19,034 nucleotides of DNA from NCBI GenBank assembly GCA_049614485.1, contig JBMZDR010000030.1:1-19034 (forward strand), read 5' to 3'. How positions within the stretch are numbered: the stretch's first letter is position 1; every line of letters begins with the position of its first letter. This stretch comes from GCA-2733415 sp049614485. GTDB taxonomy: Bacteria > Bacteroidota > Bacteroidia > Flavobacteriales > Flavobacteriaceae. Under the pieces are notes generated by a model. It did no database searches, was not told where the DNA came from, and saw only the letters and a list, made by a program, of their open reading frames with translations. This document shows, piece after piece, positions 1 through 7,975 of this stretch. The position numbers and the translations under genes are program-made.

Positions 1-2930
1 GCGTCCACCACATTTAATAGTAATGAAGTGGTGTTAAAGCAGCCAGTGTTGTTGTTAACTACGTGTATGTAAATTGTTTGTTGTGGTGTTGTAGTGTTTG
101 TAAAATGAAACGGGTCAGTAATTAAACTTGTTCCGTTGCCTGCTTCAGCATCAGCTTGATTTGTAAAATACAATATAGTAAGCGCTGTTTCAGAACCAAT
201 AATATCATTTTCTCTTATGGTTAAATCAAATTCAAGAAAACCTGTAGATTGATCATCATTACATTTGTCTATAGGATTTGGCGTGTTTACAGACGGTAAA
301 GGTTCAATAACTAAGTTAACGGACATTGTTGTGATGTAGCAATTAGTTGTTGTGTTTTCAGCTCTAATATATACCGTTGTTGCGGTAGAAGTGTACGGGC
401 TTGAAATAGGATTTGTTCCACTTTCAGCATCTGCTAAACTTTCATGGATAGTGATTAGTACATCAGTTGCGCCATTTGCGGCTTCAGTGTATAGGTTTGA
501 TAAATCAAAATCTGCAGATGCAGTATCACTACAACCAATGACTTCTGTCAAAGTAATCTCTTCAGGAATAGTATTTACAGTTAAAGTAATATGTTCACCT
601 AGCCCTAAACATCCATTTAAATCGTTACTATCTACTCTTACCCAAATTGTTTGCGTGTTTGGAGAGTTGGTGTTTTGATGGTTGCTAATATCTAATATGG
701 GATTTGTTTCTGCTAAGGCATCAGGTTCATTTTCATAATATGTAATTGTACTGTTGACCCCTGTAAAAAGTGCAGAAATAGTTGCATGAGAAGCGCTAAA
801 ATCGAATGTTGCAATACCGTCATAATTATCATCACATTCAGTATAAGTATCTTGTATTGAATTTGGAATTGTACTTGCTCCAACTACTAAATTAACTTGT
901 CCGTAATTAACACAACCATTCGCGTTTGTAATACTTGCGTAAACAGAGTTTCCGTTTGAGTTAGTATAACTTGTAGCGTTTTGTATTGGGTTATTACTTG
1001 TTTCAGCATCAGTTAAAGAATTGTAGTATATAAAAGTCTCATTGATGTAATTGCTTGATAATAAGCTATTCGCTTCATTTAAATTGAAGTCAACGCTTCC
1101 GTCAGTATCAGTGTCACATTGTTCCAAGGTTACTGGAGATGAAACTACTGGTAATGGGTTGACAACTAAAGATACAGGAACTGCAGAAATACACCCTGTA
1201 GTATTGTTTATTAACCGGATGTGTATTGTTTCTCCAGCTGATGAGTAAATTGTATTTATAGGATTGGTGTTAGCTAAAGCATTCGCTTCTGTTGTATGGT
1301 ATGATGCTACAACTACTGCAGGATCTTGCCCAGCTAATGCTTCGGTATTTGCATCTGATAAGGTAAAATCACTTTCTCCATCGGTAGGATCGTAACACTG
1401 TTCTAAAGGGGTAATGGTATTAGTAAGGGGTAGTGGTAATATGGTTATAATTGCCTCTCCTAAAAACGGACAATCGCCATTGTTAGGATTAACTTCTACT
1501 AAGTATGTGCCTTCTGCAGAAATATCTATAAGATCATGTGTTGTATTTGCAATAGGATTTCCGTCAAGTGTCCAAGTATATGTAGCGCCAGAGATATCTT
1601 CAGCAGCCAGAGTATAGGTATCTCCTTGACAAAGCTCTAGTGTGTTTGTTACTGTTGTTGGGTCATTATCATTATTAATAATGTCTACTTTTTCAGCAAA
1701 TAATGATTGTATGAATGGAGGTAAGCCTAACCTTGTGCCTTCATTTGTGGCTGTGGAAGTAATGTTTAAAAGAAGACCTTGTTCGTTGTAATCACAAGAG
1801 GGTCCTAATAATTCAGGGTTATTAATGACTCCTAAGTAATTTCCAGCGCCTGAATTAAAGTTTAATAGAGCTCTGTATATTTTACCGTCTGGTCCCAATT
1901 GTAAAGCGCCATGCGCAAAAACACTAAATTGATCAATCAAGAGCATAGAAGCAGGAATGTCTGCGCTGGTAAGATCAAGTTGTATTAATTTTGAGTTTAA
2001 AGCAGGATCATTAACTGTGGTGTATAACCTGTCGCCACTTCTTGAAAACTCTACACCGTATGGGTTGTCTCCATTAGCTCTATTGTATACTTCTTCTTCA
2101 TTTGAAATCACTCCAGAAGTTGTGTTAAAATCGTAGAGAAAAACACCACCTGGGGCACTGTTATTGTTTCCTGTAGTTGTACCAATATGACTATGTGCTA
2201 CAGCTAACTTGCTACCATCAGGAGAACTTTTTATATACCCAATAGCATTTCTTCTATAACCACTTAATGGTACTAAAGTTGGTGTTGGGCTAACAACCGG
2301 ATTCATTTCAACACCAGTAGTAGTAACTTCAAAGCTGTAGAAGTTGTTTGCAAAATGAGTAATTACCCAAAAAGAATTACAATCGCTACTCTTAACTGCA
2401 GTGATTTTTTCTGAACATTTGTATTTGTTTTCTAAAGGGTTAGAGCTGTTATATGTTACTAATTGAATGTTTTTTTGTACAGTTACTACAGCACCATTAC
2501 CGCCATCTAAATTCATGTCAATAGTGGTGTAATTTAAACCGTGGTTACTTGAAGCTGAACCATTGTGATTAGGTTCGTCTACGGTGAAAATGTAATACAG
2601 GTCACTATTTCCAGGGCTTGGAACGATTAAGCCTGATGAAGTACTTGATGGGTTACCATTTAGTCCAGTACCCCCTGGCATAATTAAGTGGTTTTTATTC
2701 CACACAGAAATACCATCGGTATAAAACAGTAAATTTCCAGAGGCATCAGATATTGAGGCGCTTCCTTCATTGGTGTGTATTTGTCCGTTTGCTATGGCTG
2801 TTGGGGTTCCTGAGTTAAAGCTTACTCCGGCATTATAACCAAAAAACCAGTTGTTTGCTTCTCCTTGTGAGTAAGAGAAATTACAACAGATAATAAAGAG
2901 TAAAGTAGTCAGGTAGTTTTTAAAAGTCAT
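1..2930 (-). CDS. Secreted repeat protein of the gliding-motility / T9SS type (partial, C-terminus outside window)
   Basis: An uninterrupted frame of 976 codons reads from ATG at 2930 to the window edge with no stop. Residues 1-22 form a signal peptide (MTFKNYLTTLLFIICCNFSYSQ). Residues about 23-415 begin NNWFFGYNAG and look like the beta-propeller-like N-terminal domain common in large flavobacterial surface proteins (for example NPYGVEFSRSGDRLY). A PKD/Ig-like segment (about 417-508, LELCQGDTYTL) follows. Then come at least five repeats marked by a Cys followed by an acidic, often D-x-D-G-like stretch (Cys 512, 605, 699, 800, 890), each with a second Cys near its end (GC or NC). By family knowledge such proteins usually end in a type B T9SS sorting domain anchored at or released from the cell surface; that end is not visible here, so the T9SS assignment is inference. 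The exact role (adhesin, motility-associated) is unknown. Confidence 0.85.
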   Translation of the reverse strand, partial: MTFKNYLTTLLFIICCNFSYSQGEANNWFFGYNAGVSFNSGTPTAIANGQIHTNEGSASISDASGNLLFYTDGISVWNKNHLIMPGGTGLNGNPSSTSSGLIVPSPGNSDLYYIFTVDEPNHNGSASSNHGLNYTTIDMNLDGGNGAVVTVQKNIQLVTYNSSNPLENKYKCSEKITAVKSSDCNSFWVITHFANNFYSFEVTTTGVEMNPVVSPTPTLVPLSGYRRNAIGYIKSSPDGSKLAVAHSHIGTTTGNNNSAPGGVFLYDFNTTSGVISNEEEVYNRANGDNPYGVEFSRSGDRLYTTVNDPALNSKLIQLDLTSADIPASMLLIDQFSVFAHGALQLGPDGKIYRALLNFNSGAGNYLGVINNPELLGPSCDYNEQGLLLNITSTATNEGTRLGLPPFIQSLFAEKVDIINNDNDPTTVTNTLELCQGDTYTLAAEDISGATYTWTLDGNPIANTTHDLIDISAEGTYLVEVNPNNGDCPFLGEAIITILPLPLTNTITPLEQCYDPTDGESDFTLSDANTEALAGQDPAVVVASYHTTEANALANTNPINTIYSSAGETIHIRLINNTTGCISAVPVSLVVNPLPVVSSPVTLEQCDTDTDGSVDFNLNEANSLLSSNYINETFIYYNSLTDAETSNNPIQNATSYTNSNGNSVYASITNANGCVNYGQVNLVVGASTIPNSIQDTYTECDDNYDGIATFDFSASHATISALFTGVNSTITYYENEPDALAETNPILDISNHQNTNSPNTQTIWVRVDSNDLNGCLGLGEHITLTVNTIPEEITLTEVIGCSDTASADFDLSNLYTEAANGATDVLITIHESLADAESGTNPISSPYTSTATTVYIRAENTTTNCYITTMSVNLVIEPLPSVNTPNPIDKCNDDQSTGFLEFDLTIRENDIIGSETALTILYFTNQADAEAGNGTSLITDPFHFTNTTTPQQTIYIHVVNNNTGCFNTTSLLLNVVD
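200..1406 (-). repeat. Protein-level tandem repeats, about 90-101 residues each (five visible)
   Basis: The encoded protein repeats a module that starts with Cys plus acidic residues (EQCYDPTDG, EQCDTDTDG, ECDDNYDG, GCSDTAS, KCNDDQS), continues through a DFxL/FDFS-like strand, an A(D/E)A-type turn followed by NPI, and ends with an IYIR/VYAS-like strand, a second Cys and a valine-rich strand. The lead cysteine codons lie at about 1397, 1118, 836, 533 and 263, giving periods of 93, 94, 101 and 90 residues. The nucleotide sequences of the copies have diverged, so this is an old duplication seen only in translation. The paired cysteines could form one disulfide per module. Confidence 0.8.
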
Positions 2931-2962
2931 TTTTTATGTATTAAGTAAGTATCCACTAAACG

Positions 2963-2970
2963 CAAAAATA
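2963..2970 (-). promoter_or_regulatory. Candidate -7 promoter box for the secreted repeat protein
   Basis: On the minus strand this reads TATTTTTG, a match to the Bacteroidota TAnnTTTG box, 32 bases before the ATG. No TTG lies at the expected -33 spacing, so the promoter is only half supported. Confidence 0.4.
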
Positions 2971-3014
2971 CAATTTTACCCTACCCTTGTCGATAAAATA
3001 ATGCGTTTTAACAG

Positions 3015-3049
3015 AAAAAGCCTCTTTATTTTAAATAAAGAGGCTTTTT
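3015..3049 (-). terminator. Terminator of the rplU-rpmA operon
   Basis: A near-perfect palindrome pairs AAAAAGCCTCTTTAT with ATAAAGAGGCTTTTT around a small AT centre, 18 bases beyond the rpmA stop. The minus-strand transcript ends in a U run. The hairpin is symmetrical and could also act on the plus strand. Confidence 0.85.
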
Positions 3050-3067
3050 ATATTGAGGATTATTCTG

Positions 3068-3328
3068 TTATGCTTCGAAAGGCACAATAGAAACGTAAGA
3101 CTTATTGTCTCTTTTCTTTGTAAATTTTACAAGACCGTCAACTTTAGCATGTAAAGTATGATCTTTTCCCATGTACACGTTTTCACCTGGGTTATGTGTT
3201 GTTCCTCTTTGTCTGATTATGATGTTCCCTGCAATAGCAGCTTGTCCTCCAAAAATCTTAACACCTAAACGTTTTGATTCTGATTCTCTACCATTCTTAG
3301 AACTACCAACTCCTTTTTTATGAGCCAT
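3068..3328 (-). CDS. rpmA: 50S ribosomal protein L27 (bL27)
   Basis: An 86-residue protein of normal family length, beginning MAHKKGVGSSKNGRESESKRL with the typical bL27 core (GQAAIAGNIIIRQRGTTHNP, then GKDHTL). bL27 sits at the peptidyl-transferase centre of the large subunit, where its flexible basic N-terminus reaches towards the tRNA ends. The sequence starts directly with MAHKKG, so there is no sign of the N-terminal processing extension found in Firmicutes. It lies 41 bases downstream of rplU in the usual bacterial L21-L27 order and shares its promoter. The hairpin at 3015-3049 closes the operon. Confidence 0.98.
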   Translation of the reverse strand: MAHKKGVGSSKNGRESESKRLGVKIFGGQAAIAGNIIIRQRGTTHNPGENVYMGKDHTLHAKVDGLVKFTKKRDNKSYVSIVPFEA

Positions 3329-3369
3329 CTCTTTAAGGTTTTAATTTATTAATACTTAAGTGTTGTAGA

Positions 3370-3978
3370 TTATTTTTCTACGCCACCATCTAATTTATCT
3401 TGCCAAACTTTAAGCTCATCCCATTTACCTTCAGCAGCCATTTCAGCTTGCTTTGGCCATGTATCAGTAACGTGGTTACCTCTAACATCTGCAATGATTT
3501 CAGAAATTTTTGAAGATTCAGCTTTAGCTAAATCAGCAAAAGTAACAATACCTGCTGCAGCTAAAGTTTCTGCAATTTTTGGTCCGATACCTTCAATTTT
3601 CTTTAAGTCATCACCTTTTGGCGTTGCTTTTTTAGTTGCTTTCTTTGGTGCTGCTTTTTTAGCTCCAGAAGCTGAAATGTTCTCGATTAAGATTTCAGTT
3701 AAGGCTTGTCTATGACCATTTTTTACACGGTAACCTTTTCTTCTTTTCTTCTTGAAAACGATAACTTTGTCACCTTTAAGGTGTCTTAAAACTTTTACTT
3801 CAACAGAAGCTCCGTTTATAGCTGGGGCGCCTACAGTAACATCTCCATCGTTATCTAATAATAAAACATTATCAAAAGAAACATTGTTCCCTTCTTCAGT
3901 TCCTAAACGATGAACAAATACTTTTTGGTCTTTTGCAACTTTAAATTGCTGCCCTGCTATCTCTACAATTGCGTACAT
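3370..3978 (-). CDS. rplU: 50S ribosomal protein L21 (bL21) with C-terminal helix-hairpin-helix extension
   Basis: Residues 1 to about 104 are a complete bL21 (MYAIVEIAGQQFKV start; KKKRRKGYRVKNGHRQ in the rRNA-binding region). A typical bL21 ends there at about 103 residues, but this one has 202. Residues 105-122 are a Lys/Ala/Pro-rich linker resembling a histone-like tail. Residues 123-202 carry a helix-hairpin-helix type segment (DDLKKIEGIGPKIAETLAAAG) followed by a Trp-containing helix (WPKQAEMAAEGKWDELKVW). The frame is continuous with no stop between the parts. From memory, such extended L21 proteins recur in Flavobacteriia. The tail might contact rRNA or DNA, but its function is not known to me. 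It is the first gene of an operon with rpmA. Confidence 0.97.
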   Translation of the reverse strand: MYAIVEIAGQQFKVAKDQKVFVHRLGTEEGNNVSFDNVLLLDNDGDVTVGAPAINGASVEVKVLRHLKGDKVIVFKKKRRKGYRVKNGHRQALTEILIENISASGAKKAAPKKATKKATPKGDDLKKIEGIGPKIAETLAAAGIVTFADLAKAESSKISEIIADVRGNHVTDTWPKQAEMAAEGKWDELKVWQDKLDGGVEK

Positions 3979-4020
3979 AGCGTAACGTATTTAAATTTAT
4001 TGTTAAAAAATAATTGGAGG

Positions 4021-4051
4021 CAAATATACGCTTAATTCACTAAACCACAAA
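4021..4051 (-). promoter_or_regulatory. Promoter of the rplU-rpmA operon
   Basis: On the minus strand TTTG (4048-4051) is followed after 19 bases by TATATTTG (4021-4028), an exact match to the Bacteroidota -33/-7 consensus. The rplU start is 42 bases downstream of the -7 box. Confidence 0.85.
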
Positions 4052-4072
4052 TTGTAATGTGGTTTTTTAGTG
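4038..4072. repeat. Imperfect inverted repeat between rplU and mfd
   Basis: CACTAAACCACA at 4038-4049 pairs with TGTGGTTTTTTAGTG at 4058-4072, with three extra T in the second arm and an 8-base loop. It covers the -33 element of the rplU promoter and lies just upstream of the mfd promoter. It could be an operator or chance; nothing in the window decides. Confidence 0.5.
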
Positions 4073-4083
4073 ATATTTAATAA

Positions 4084-4114
4084 TTGCGCCTTTTTTAAAA
4101 TTGAAGTATCTTCG
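4084..4114 (+). promoter_or_regulatory. Promoter of mfd
   Basis: TTG (4084-4086), 20-base spacer, then TATCTTCG (4107-4114), one base off TAnnTTTG. Transcription would start near 4120, which places the GTG at 4136 as the first usable start and excludes the upstream GTG at 4070. Confidence 0.65.
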
Positions 4115-4135
4115 CTTTTTAAATTATTACATACC

Positions 4136-7100
4136 GTGAGTAAACAACACCTTCTAGCAGTTTTTGATGAGGCAACTCAAACAAAACAGCTTATCGAACG
4201 TTTGTCTAGCCCTAAATCAGATACCAAAATATCTAATTTAGTTGGCTCGTCATTGTCTTTTGTTATTTCAAATCTATTTAAAGTTACTGATGTACCTTAT
4301 CTTTTAATCGCTGAAGATAAAGAAGAAGCTGCTTTTTATTTGAATGATTTGGAGTTATTACTTAATGATAAAGATGTGTTGTTTTATCCTGGTAGTTACC
4401 GCAGACCGTATCAATTAGAAGAAACTGATAATGCCAATGTATTGCTCCGTTCGGAAGTGTTAAACAGAATTAATTCGCGTAAAAAACCAGCCTTAATAGT
4501 CACCTATCCGGAAGCCTTGTTTGAAAAGGTGGTGACAAAAAAAGAGTTGGATAAAAACACGTTGAAGATTGCTGTTGATGATACCATTTCTATTGATTTT
4601 ATAAATGAAGTGTTGTTTACTTACAAATTCAAACGTGTCGATTTTGTTACAGAACCAGGCGAGTTTTCGGTTAGAGGAGGAATTGTAGACGTGTTTTCAT
4701 ATTCAAATGATGAACCCTATAGAATAGAGTTTTTTGGAGACGATGTGGATAGCATCAGAACCTTTGATGTGGAAACGCAACTCTCTCAGGAGCAACTTAA
4801 AAAAATTAGTGTTATTCCAAATGTTGAAAACAAACAATCTCAAGAAAAGAGAGAGAGTTTCTTAAAATACATTTCATCTAAAACAACAGTAGTTGTTAAA
4901 AATAAAGACTTGTTTGCCTCTAAAGTAGACAAGTTGTTTGCGAAAGCAACCTCAGTTTTTGAAACTTTAGATACTGCTACGAGCCATTCAGAACCAGCAA
5001 CATTATTCTGTGATTCTGAGTTACTTCTAAAGCAATTCAAAGACTATTCATTAGTTGAGTTGGCAAAAAGTACCGATTCTGATATTGCTTATCACGTTAA
5101 ACCACAACCATCTTTTAATAAACAATTCGATTTATTAATTGAAGATTTAAATAAAAACTCAGCAGAAGGGTTTACTAATTATATAGCCTGTTCAAATGAG
5201 CAGCAAGCCAAACGTTTCAAAGATATTTTTGATGATGTTGAGCAAGAGGTTTCATACAAAACAGTTGTATTGCCATTATATCAAGGATTTATTGATTTGA
5301 ATAGCAAAACGGTGTGTTATACAGACCATCAGATTTTTGAGCGTTATCATAAATTTCATTTAAAAAATGGGTACGCTAAAAAGCAAGCCATCACTTTAAA
5401 GGAGTTAACGCAGCTTCAAAAAGGCGATTATGTCACGCATATAGATCACGGAATTGGTCGTTTTGCAGGATTGCAAAAAATTGATGTGGAAGGCAATCAG
5501 CAGGAAGCTATCAAATTAATTTACGGCGAACGTGATATTTTGTTTGTGAGCATTCATTCGCTGCATAAAATATCTAAGTATTCTGGCAAGGATGGTAAAG
5601 CACCAAAATTATTTAAGTTAGGCTCTGGTGCATGGAAGAAATTAAAACAGAAAACCAAGAGTCGTGTTAAACACATTGCGTTTAACTTGATTAAATTATA
5701 TGCCAAACGTCGTGAACAAAAAGGCTATCAATACGCACCAGATTCGTATTTGCAACATGAGTTGGAAGCGTCGTTTATGTATGAAGATACACCAGATCAG
5801 TCTACTGCTACACAGGCAGTAAAGGCAGATATGGAAAGTGAACGCCCAATGGATCGTTTAGTGTGTGGTGATGTAGGTTTTGGTAAAACGGAAGTGGCTA
5901 TACGTGCAGCGTTTAAAGCTGTTGATAATAGCAAGCAAGTTGCTATTTTAGTGCCGACAACCATTTTGGCATTTCAACATTATAAAACATTTTCTGAGCG
6001 TTTGAAAGATTTACCAGTAAATGTAGGGTATATCAACCGTTTTAGAACAGCGAAGCAAAAATCAGAAACCTTAAAACAACTTGAAGAAGGAAAACTCGAT
6101 ATCATTATTGGTACGCATCAATTAGCTGGAGCAAAAGTAAAGTTTAAAGATTTGGGACTTCTTATTGTAGATGAAGAACAAAAGTTCGGAGTTGCTGTAA
6201 AGGAGAAGTTAAAAACGATTAAAGAAAATGTTGACACGCTAACCTTAACGGCAACACCAATACCAAGAACTTTACAGTTTTCATTAATGGCAGCGCGCGA
6301 TTTAAGTACAATTAACACACCACCTCCAAACCGTTATCCGGTAGAGACACAAGTTATAGGTTTTACGGAAGATGTGATTCGTGATGCCGTATCTTATGAA
6401 ATTCAACGTGGTGGACAAGTGTATTTTGTGCATAACAGAATTGAGAATATTAAGGAAGTAGCTGGTATGCTACAACGTTTGGTGCCAAATGCTAAAATTG
6501 CCATCGGTCACGGACAAATGGATGGTAAAAAGTTAGAGCAATTGATGTTGGCTTTTATGAATGGCGAGTTTGATGTTTTAGTGGCGACAACTATTATAGA
6601 ATCCGGTTTAGATGTGCCAAATGCCAATACCATATTTATCAATAACGCCAATAATTTCGGCTTATCAGATTTACACCAAATGCGAGGAAGGGTTGGACGT
6701 TCAAACAAAAAAGCATTCTGTTATTTTATCACGCCGCCATATACTGCTATGACGGATGATGCCCGAAAACGTATTCAGGCTTTAGAGTTGCATTCCGATT
6801 TAGGAAGCGGATTCAATATTGCTATGAAAGATTTAGAAATTCGTGGTGCGGGAGATATTCTTGGTGGAGAGCAAAGTGGGTTTATTAATGAAATTGGTTT
6901 TGCAACCTATCAGAAAATATTAAATGAAGCCATTGATGAGTTAAAAGACAATGAATTTAAAGACTTATATGAAGAGGTAGATAAAGGAAACGATAAGGTA
7001 TTTGTAAAAGAAACACAAATTGATACCGATTTTGAATTGCTATTCCCTGATGATTATATCAATAATATTACGGAGCGTTTAACCTTATATAATAAACTAG

Positions 7101-7462
7101 GCACTTTAAAAACAGAAGCAGAGTTAGTACAATACGAAAAAGATTTGGTGGACCGTTTTGGAGAGTTACCAACCCAAGCAGTAGATTTATTAGATTCGGT
7201 ACGTATCAAATGGATTGCCGCCAACATTGGTTTAGAGAAAATAGTGATGAAACAAAACCGATTGATTGGCTATTTTATTTCAGATCAAAACTCTGCGTTT
7301 TACCAAAGTACACAGTTTACCAAAGTGTTACAGTTTGTGCAAACACATAAAACCTTGTGTAAAATGAAAGAAAAACAAACTAAAAATGGCTTACGCTTAT
7401 TACTGACTTTTGAGAACATTAAAACCGCTGGTAAAGCCTTGGACGTATTAAGTAAGTTTTAA
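4136..7462 (+). CDS. mfd: Transcription-repair coupling factor Mfd
   Basis: A 1108-residue ATP-dependent DNA translocase that removes stalled RNA polymerase from lesions and recruits UvrA. The order is as expected: an N-terminal UvrB-like region including YPGSYRRPYQLEE; the RNA polymerase-interacting CarD-like domain from about residue 428 (KGDYVTHIDHGIGRFAGLQ); Walker A GDVGFGKT at 578-585; DEEQ box at 679-682; helicase motifs (TLTATPIPRTL, ATTIIESGLDVPNANT, QMRGRVGRS); and a C-terminal D7-type domain. The frame is open from GTG 4070, but I choose GTG 4136: the resulting SKQHLLAVF start resembles family N-termini, and a promoter occupies 4084-4114 inside the longer frame. Length is normal for the family. 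It is divergent from rplU. Confidence 0.97.
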   Translation: MSKQHLLAVFDEATQTKQLIERLSSPKSDTKISNLVGSSLSFVISNLFKVTDVPYLLIAEDKEEAAFYLNDLELLLNDKDVLFYPGSYRRPYQLEETDNANVLLRSEVLNRINSRKKPALIVTYPEALFEKVVTKKELDKNTLKIAVDDTISIDFINEVLFTYKFKRVDFVTEPGEFSVRGGIVDVFSYSNDEPYRIEFFGDDVDSIRTFDVETQLSQEQLKKISVIPNVENKQSQEKRESFLKYISSKTTVVVKNKDLFASKVDKLFAKATSVFETLDTATSHSEPATLFCDSELLLKQFKDYSLVELAKSTDSDIAYHVKPQPSFNKQFDLLIEDLNKNSAEGFTNYIACSNEQQAKRFKDIFDDVEQEVSYKTVVLPLYQGFIDLNSKTVCYTDHQIFERYHKFHLKNGYAKKQAITLKELTQLQKGDYVTHIDHGIGRFAGLQKIDVEGNQQEAIKLIYGERDILFVSIHSLHKISKYSGKDGKAPKLFKLGSGAWKKLKQKTKSRVKHIAFNLIKLYAKRREQKGYQYAPDSYLQHELEASFMYEDTPDQSTATQAVKADMESERPMDRLVCGDVGFGKTEVAIRAAFKAVDNSKQVAILVPTTILAFQHYKTFSERLKDLPVNVGYINRFRTAKQKSETLKQLEEGKLDIIIGTHQLAGAKVKFKDLGLLIVDEEQKFGVAVKEKLKTIKENVDTLTLTATPIPRTLQFSLMAARDLSTINTPPPNRYPVETQVIGFTEDVIRDAVSYEIQRGGQVYFVHNRIENIKEVAGMLQRLVPNAKIAIGHGQMDGKKLEQLMLAFMNGEFDVLVATTIIESGLDVPNANTIFINNANNFGLSDLHQMRGRVGRSNKKAFCYFITPPYTAMTDDARKRIQALELHSDLGSGFNIAMKDLEIRGAGDILGGEQSGFINEIGFATYQKILNEAIDELKDNEFKDLYEEVDKGNDKVFVKETQIDTDFELLFPDDYINNITERLTLYNKLGTLKTEAELVQYEKDLVDRFGELPTQAVDLLDSVRIKWIAANIGLEKIVMKQNRLIGYFISDQNSAFYQSTQFTKVLQFVQTHKTLCKMKEKQTKNGLRLLLTFENIKTAGKALDVLSKF

Positions 7463-7536
7463 ATACTAGTAATACAACAATTAATATGTTGCAGTAATGT
7501 TATATATTTAGTTGTTGTGAATAATTAAAAATAATA

Positions 7537-7914
7537 ATGAAAGTTACCGCTGAAAAAAACAGAAAAGTTGCAGACATGATATTCGCGTCTATTTATCCAC
7601 TTTATTGGAATAGATTAGAAAAAAATGGGAGAACTAGAGAAGAATTCCATCAAGTTTTAGAATGGTTTACGGGTTTTGACGAAAATAAATTGCAATGTTT
7701 GATTGATGAAAAAGTCACTTTTGAAGCATTTTTTAAAGAGGCAAAGTTACACCCCAACGCACACATGATAAAAGGCGTTGTTTGTGGGTACCGCATTGAA
7801 GAGATAGATGATGAGTTTGAAGTGTATAAACAATGCAGACAAATGGAAAAGCTAATTGATGAACTCGCAAAAGGCCGTAAAATGGATAAGATTTTACGAA
7901 AAGAAAAGAAATAA
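7537..7914 (+). CDS. DUF2200 family protein
   Basis: A 125-residue soluble protein. The central VADMIFASIYPLYWNRLEKN, the WFTGFDENKL segment, VTFEAFF and the strongly conserved GVVCGYRIEEI followed by LIDELAKGRKMDKIL are the recognisable DUF2200 pattern. No signal peptide or membrane segment is visible. It follows mfd after a 74-base gap with no convincing promoter, so it may be co-transcribed with mfd or have its own weak promoter. It ends at a bidirectional terminator shared with the convergent metG. I know of no established molecular function for the family; its small basic/acidic helical make-up gives no catalytic motif. Confidence 0.9.
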   Translation: MKVTAEKNRKVADMIFASIYPLYWNRLEKNGRTREEFHQVLEWFTGFDENKLQCLIDEKVTFEAFFKEAKLHPNAHMIKGVVCGYRIEEIDDEFEVYKQCRQMEKLIDELAKGRKMDKILRKEKK

Positions 7915-7918
7915 TAAA

Positions 7919-7953
7919 CAAAAAAAGAGAAGCATTTTGCTTCTCTTTTTTTG
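7919..7953. terminator. Bidirectional terminator between the DUF2200 gene and metG
   Basis: The stem CAAAAAAAGAGAAGCA pairs with TGCTTCTCTTTTTTTG around a TTT loop. It starts 4 bases after the DUF2200 stop and lies 22 bases beyond the metG stop. A and T runs on both flanks give a U tract for either transcript. Confidence 0.9.
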
Positions 7954-7975
7954 TTTGAATGAGTTGTATTGAAAA

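Noticed and set aside
352..1617. Plus-strand open frames opposite the secreted repeat protein
   Set aside because: They are antisense to a continuous 976-codon frame with a signal peptide and repeats, and their translations resemble no family.
7475..7520. Short inverted repeat and TATATTTA before the DUF2200 gene as promoter or mfd terminator
   Set aside because: The stem is only 5 bp with no U tract, and no TTG is at proper spacing from the box, so neither reading is supported.
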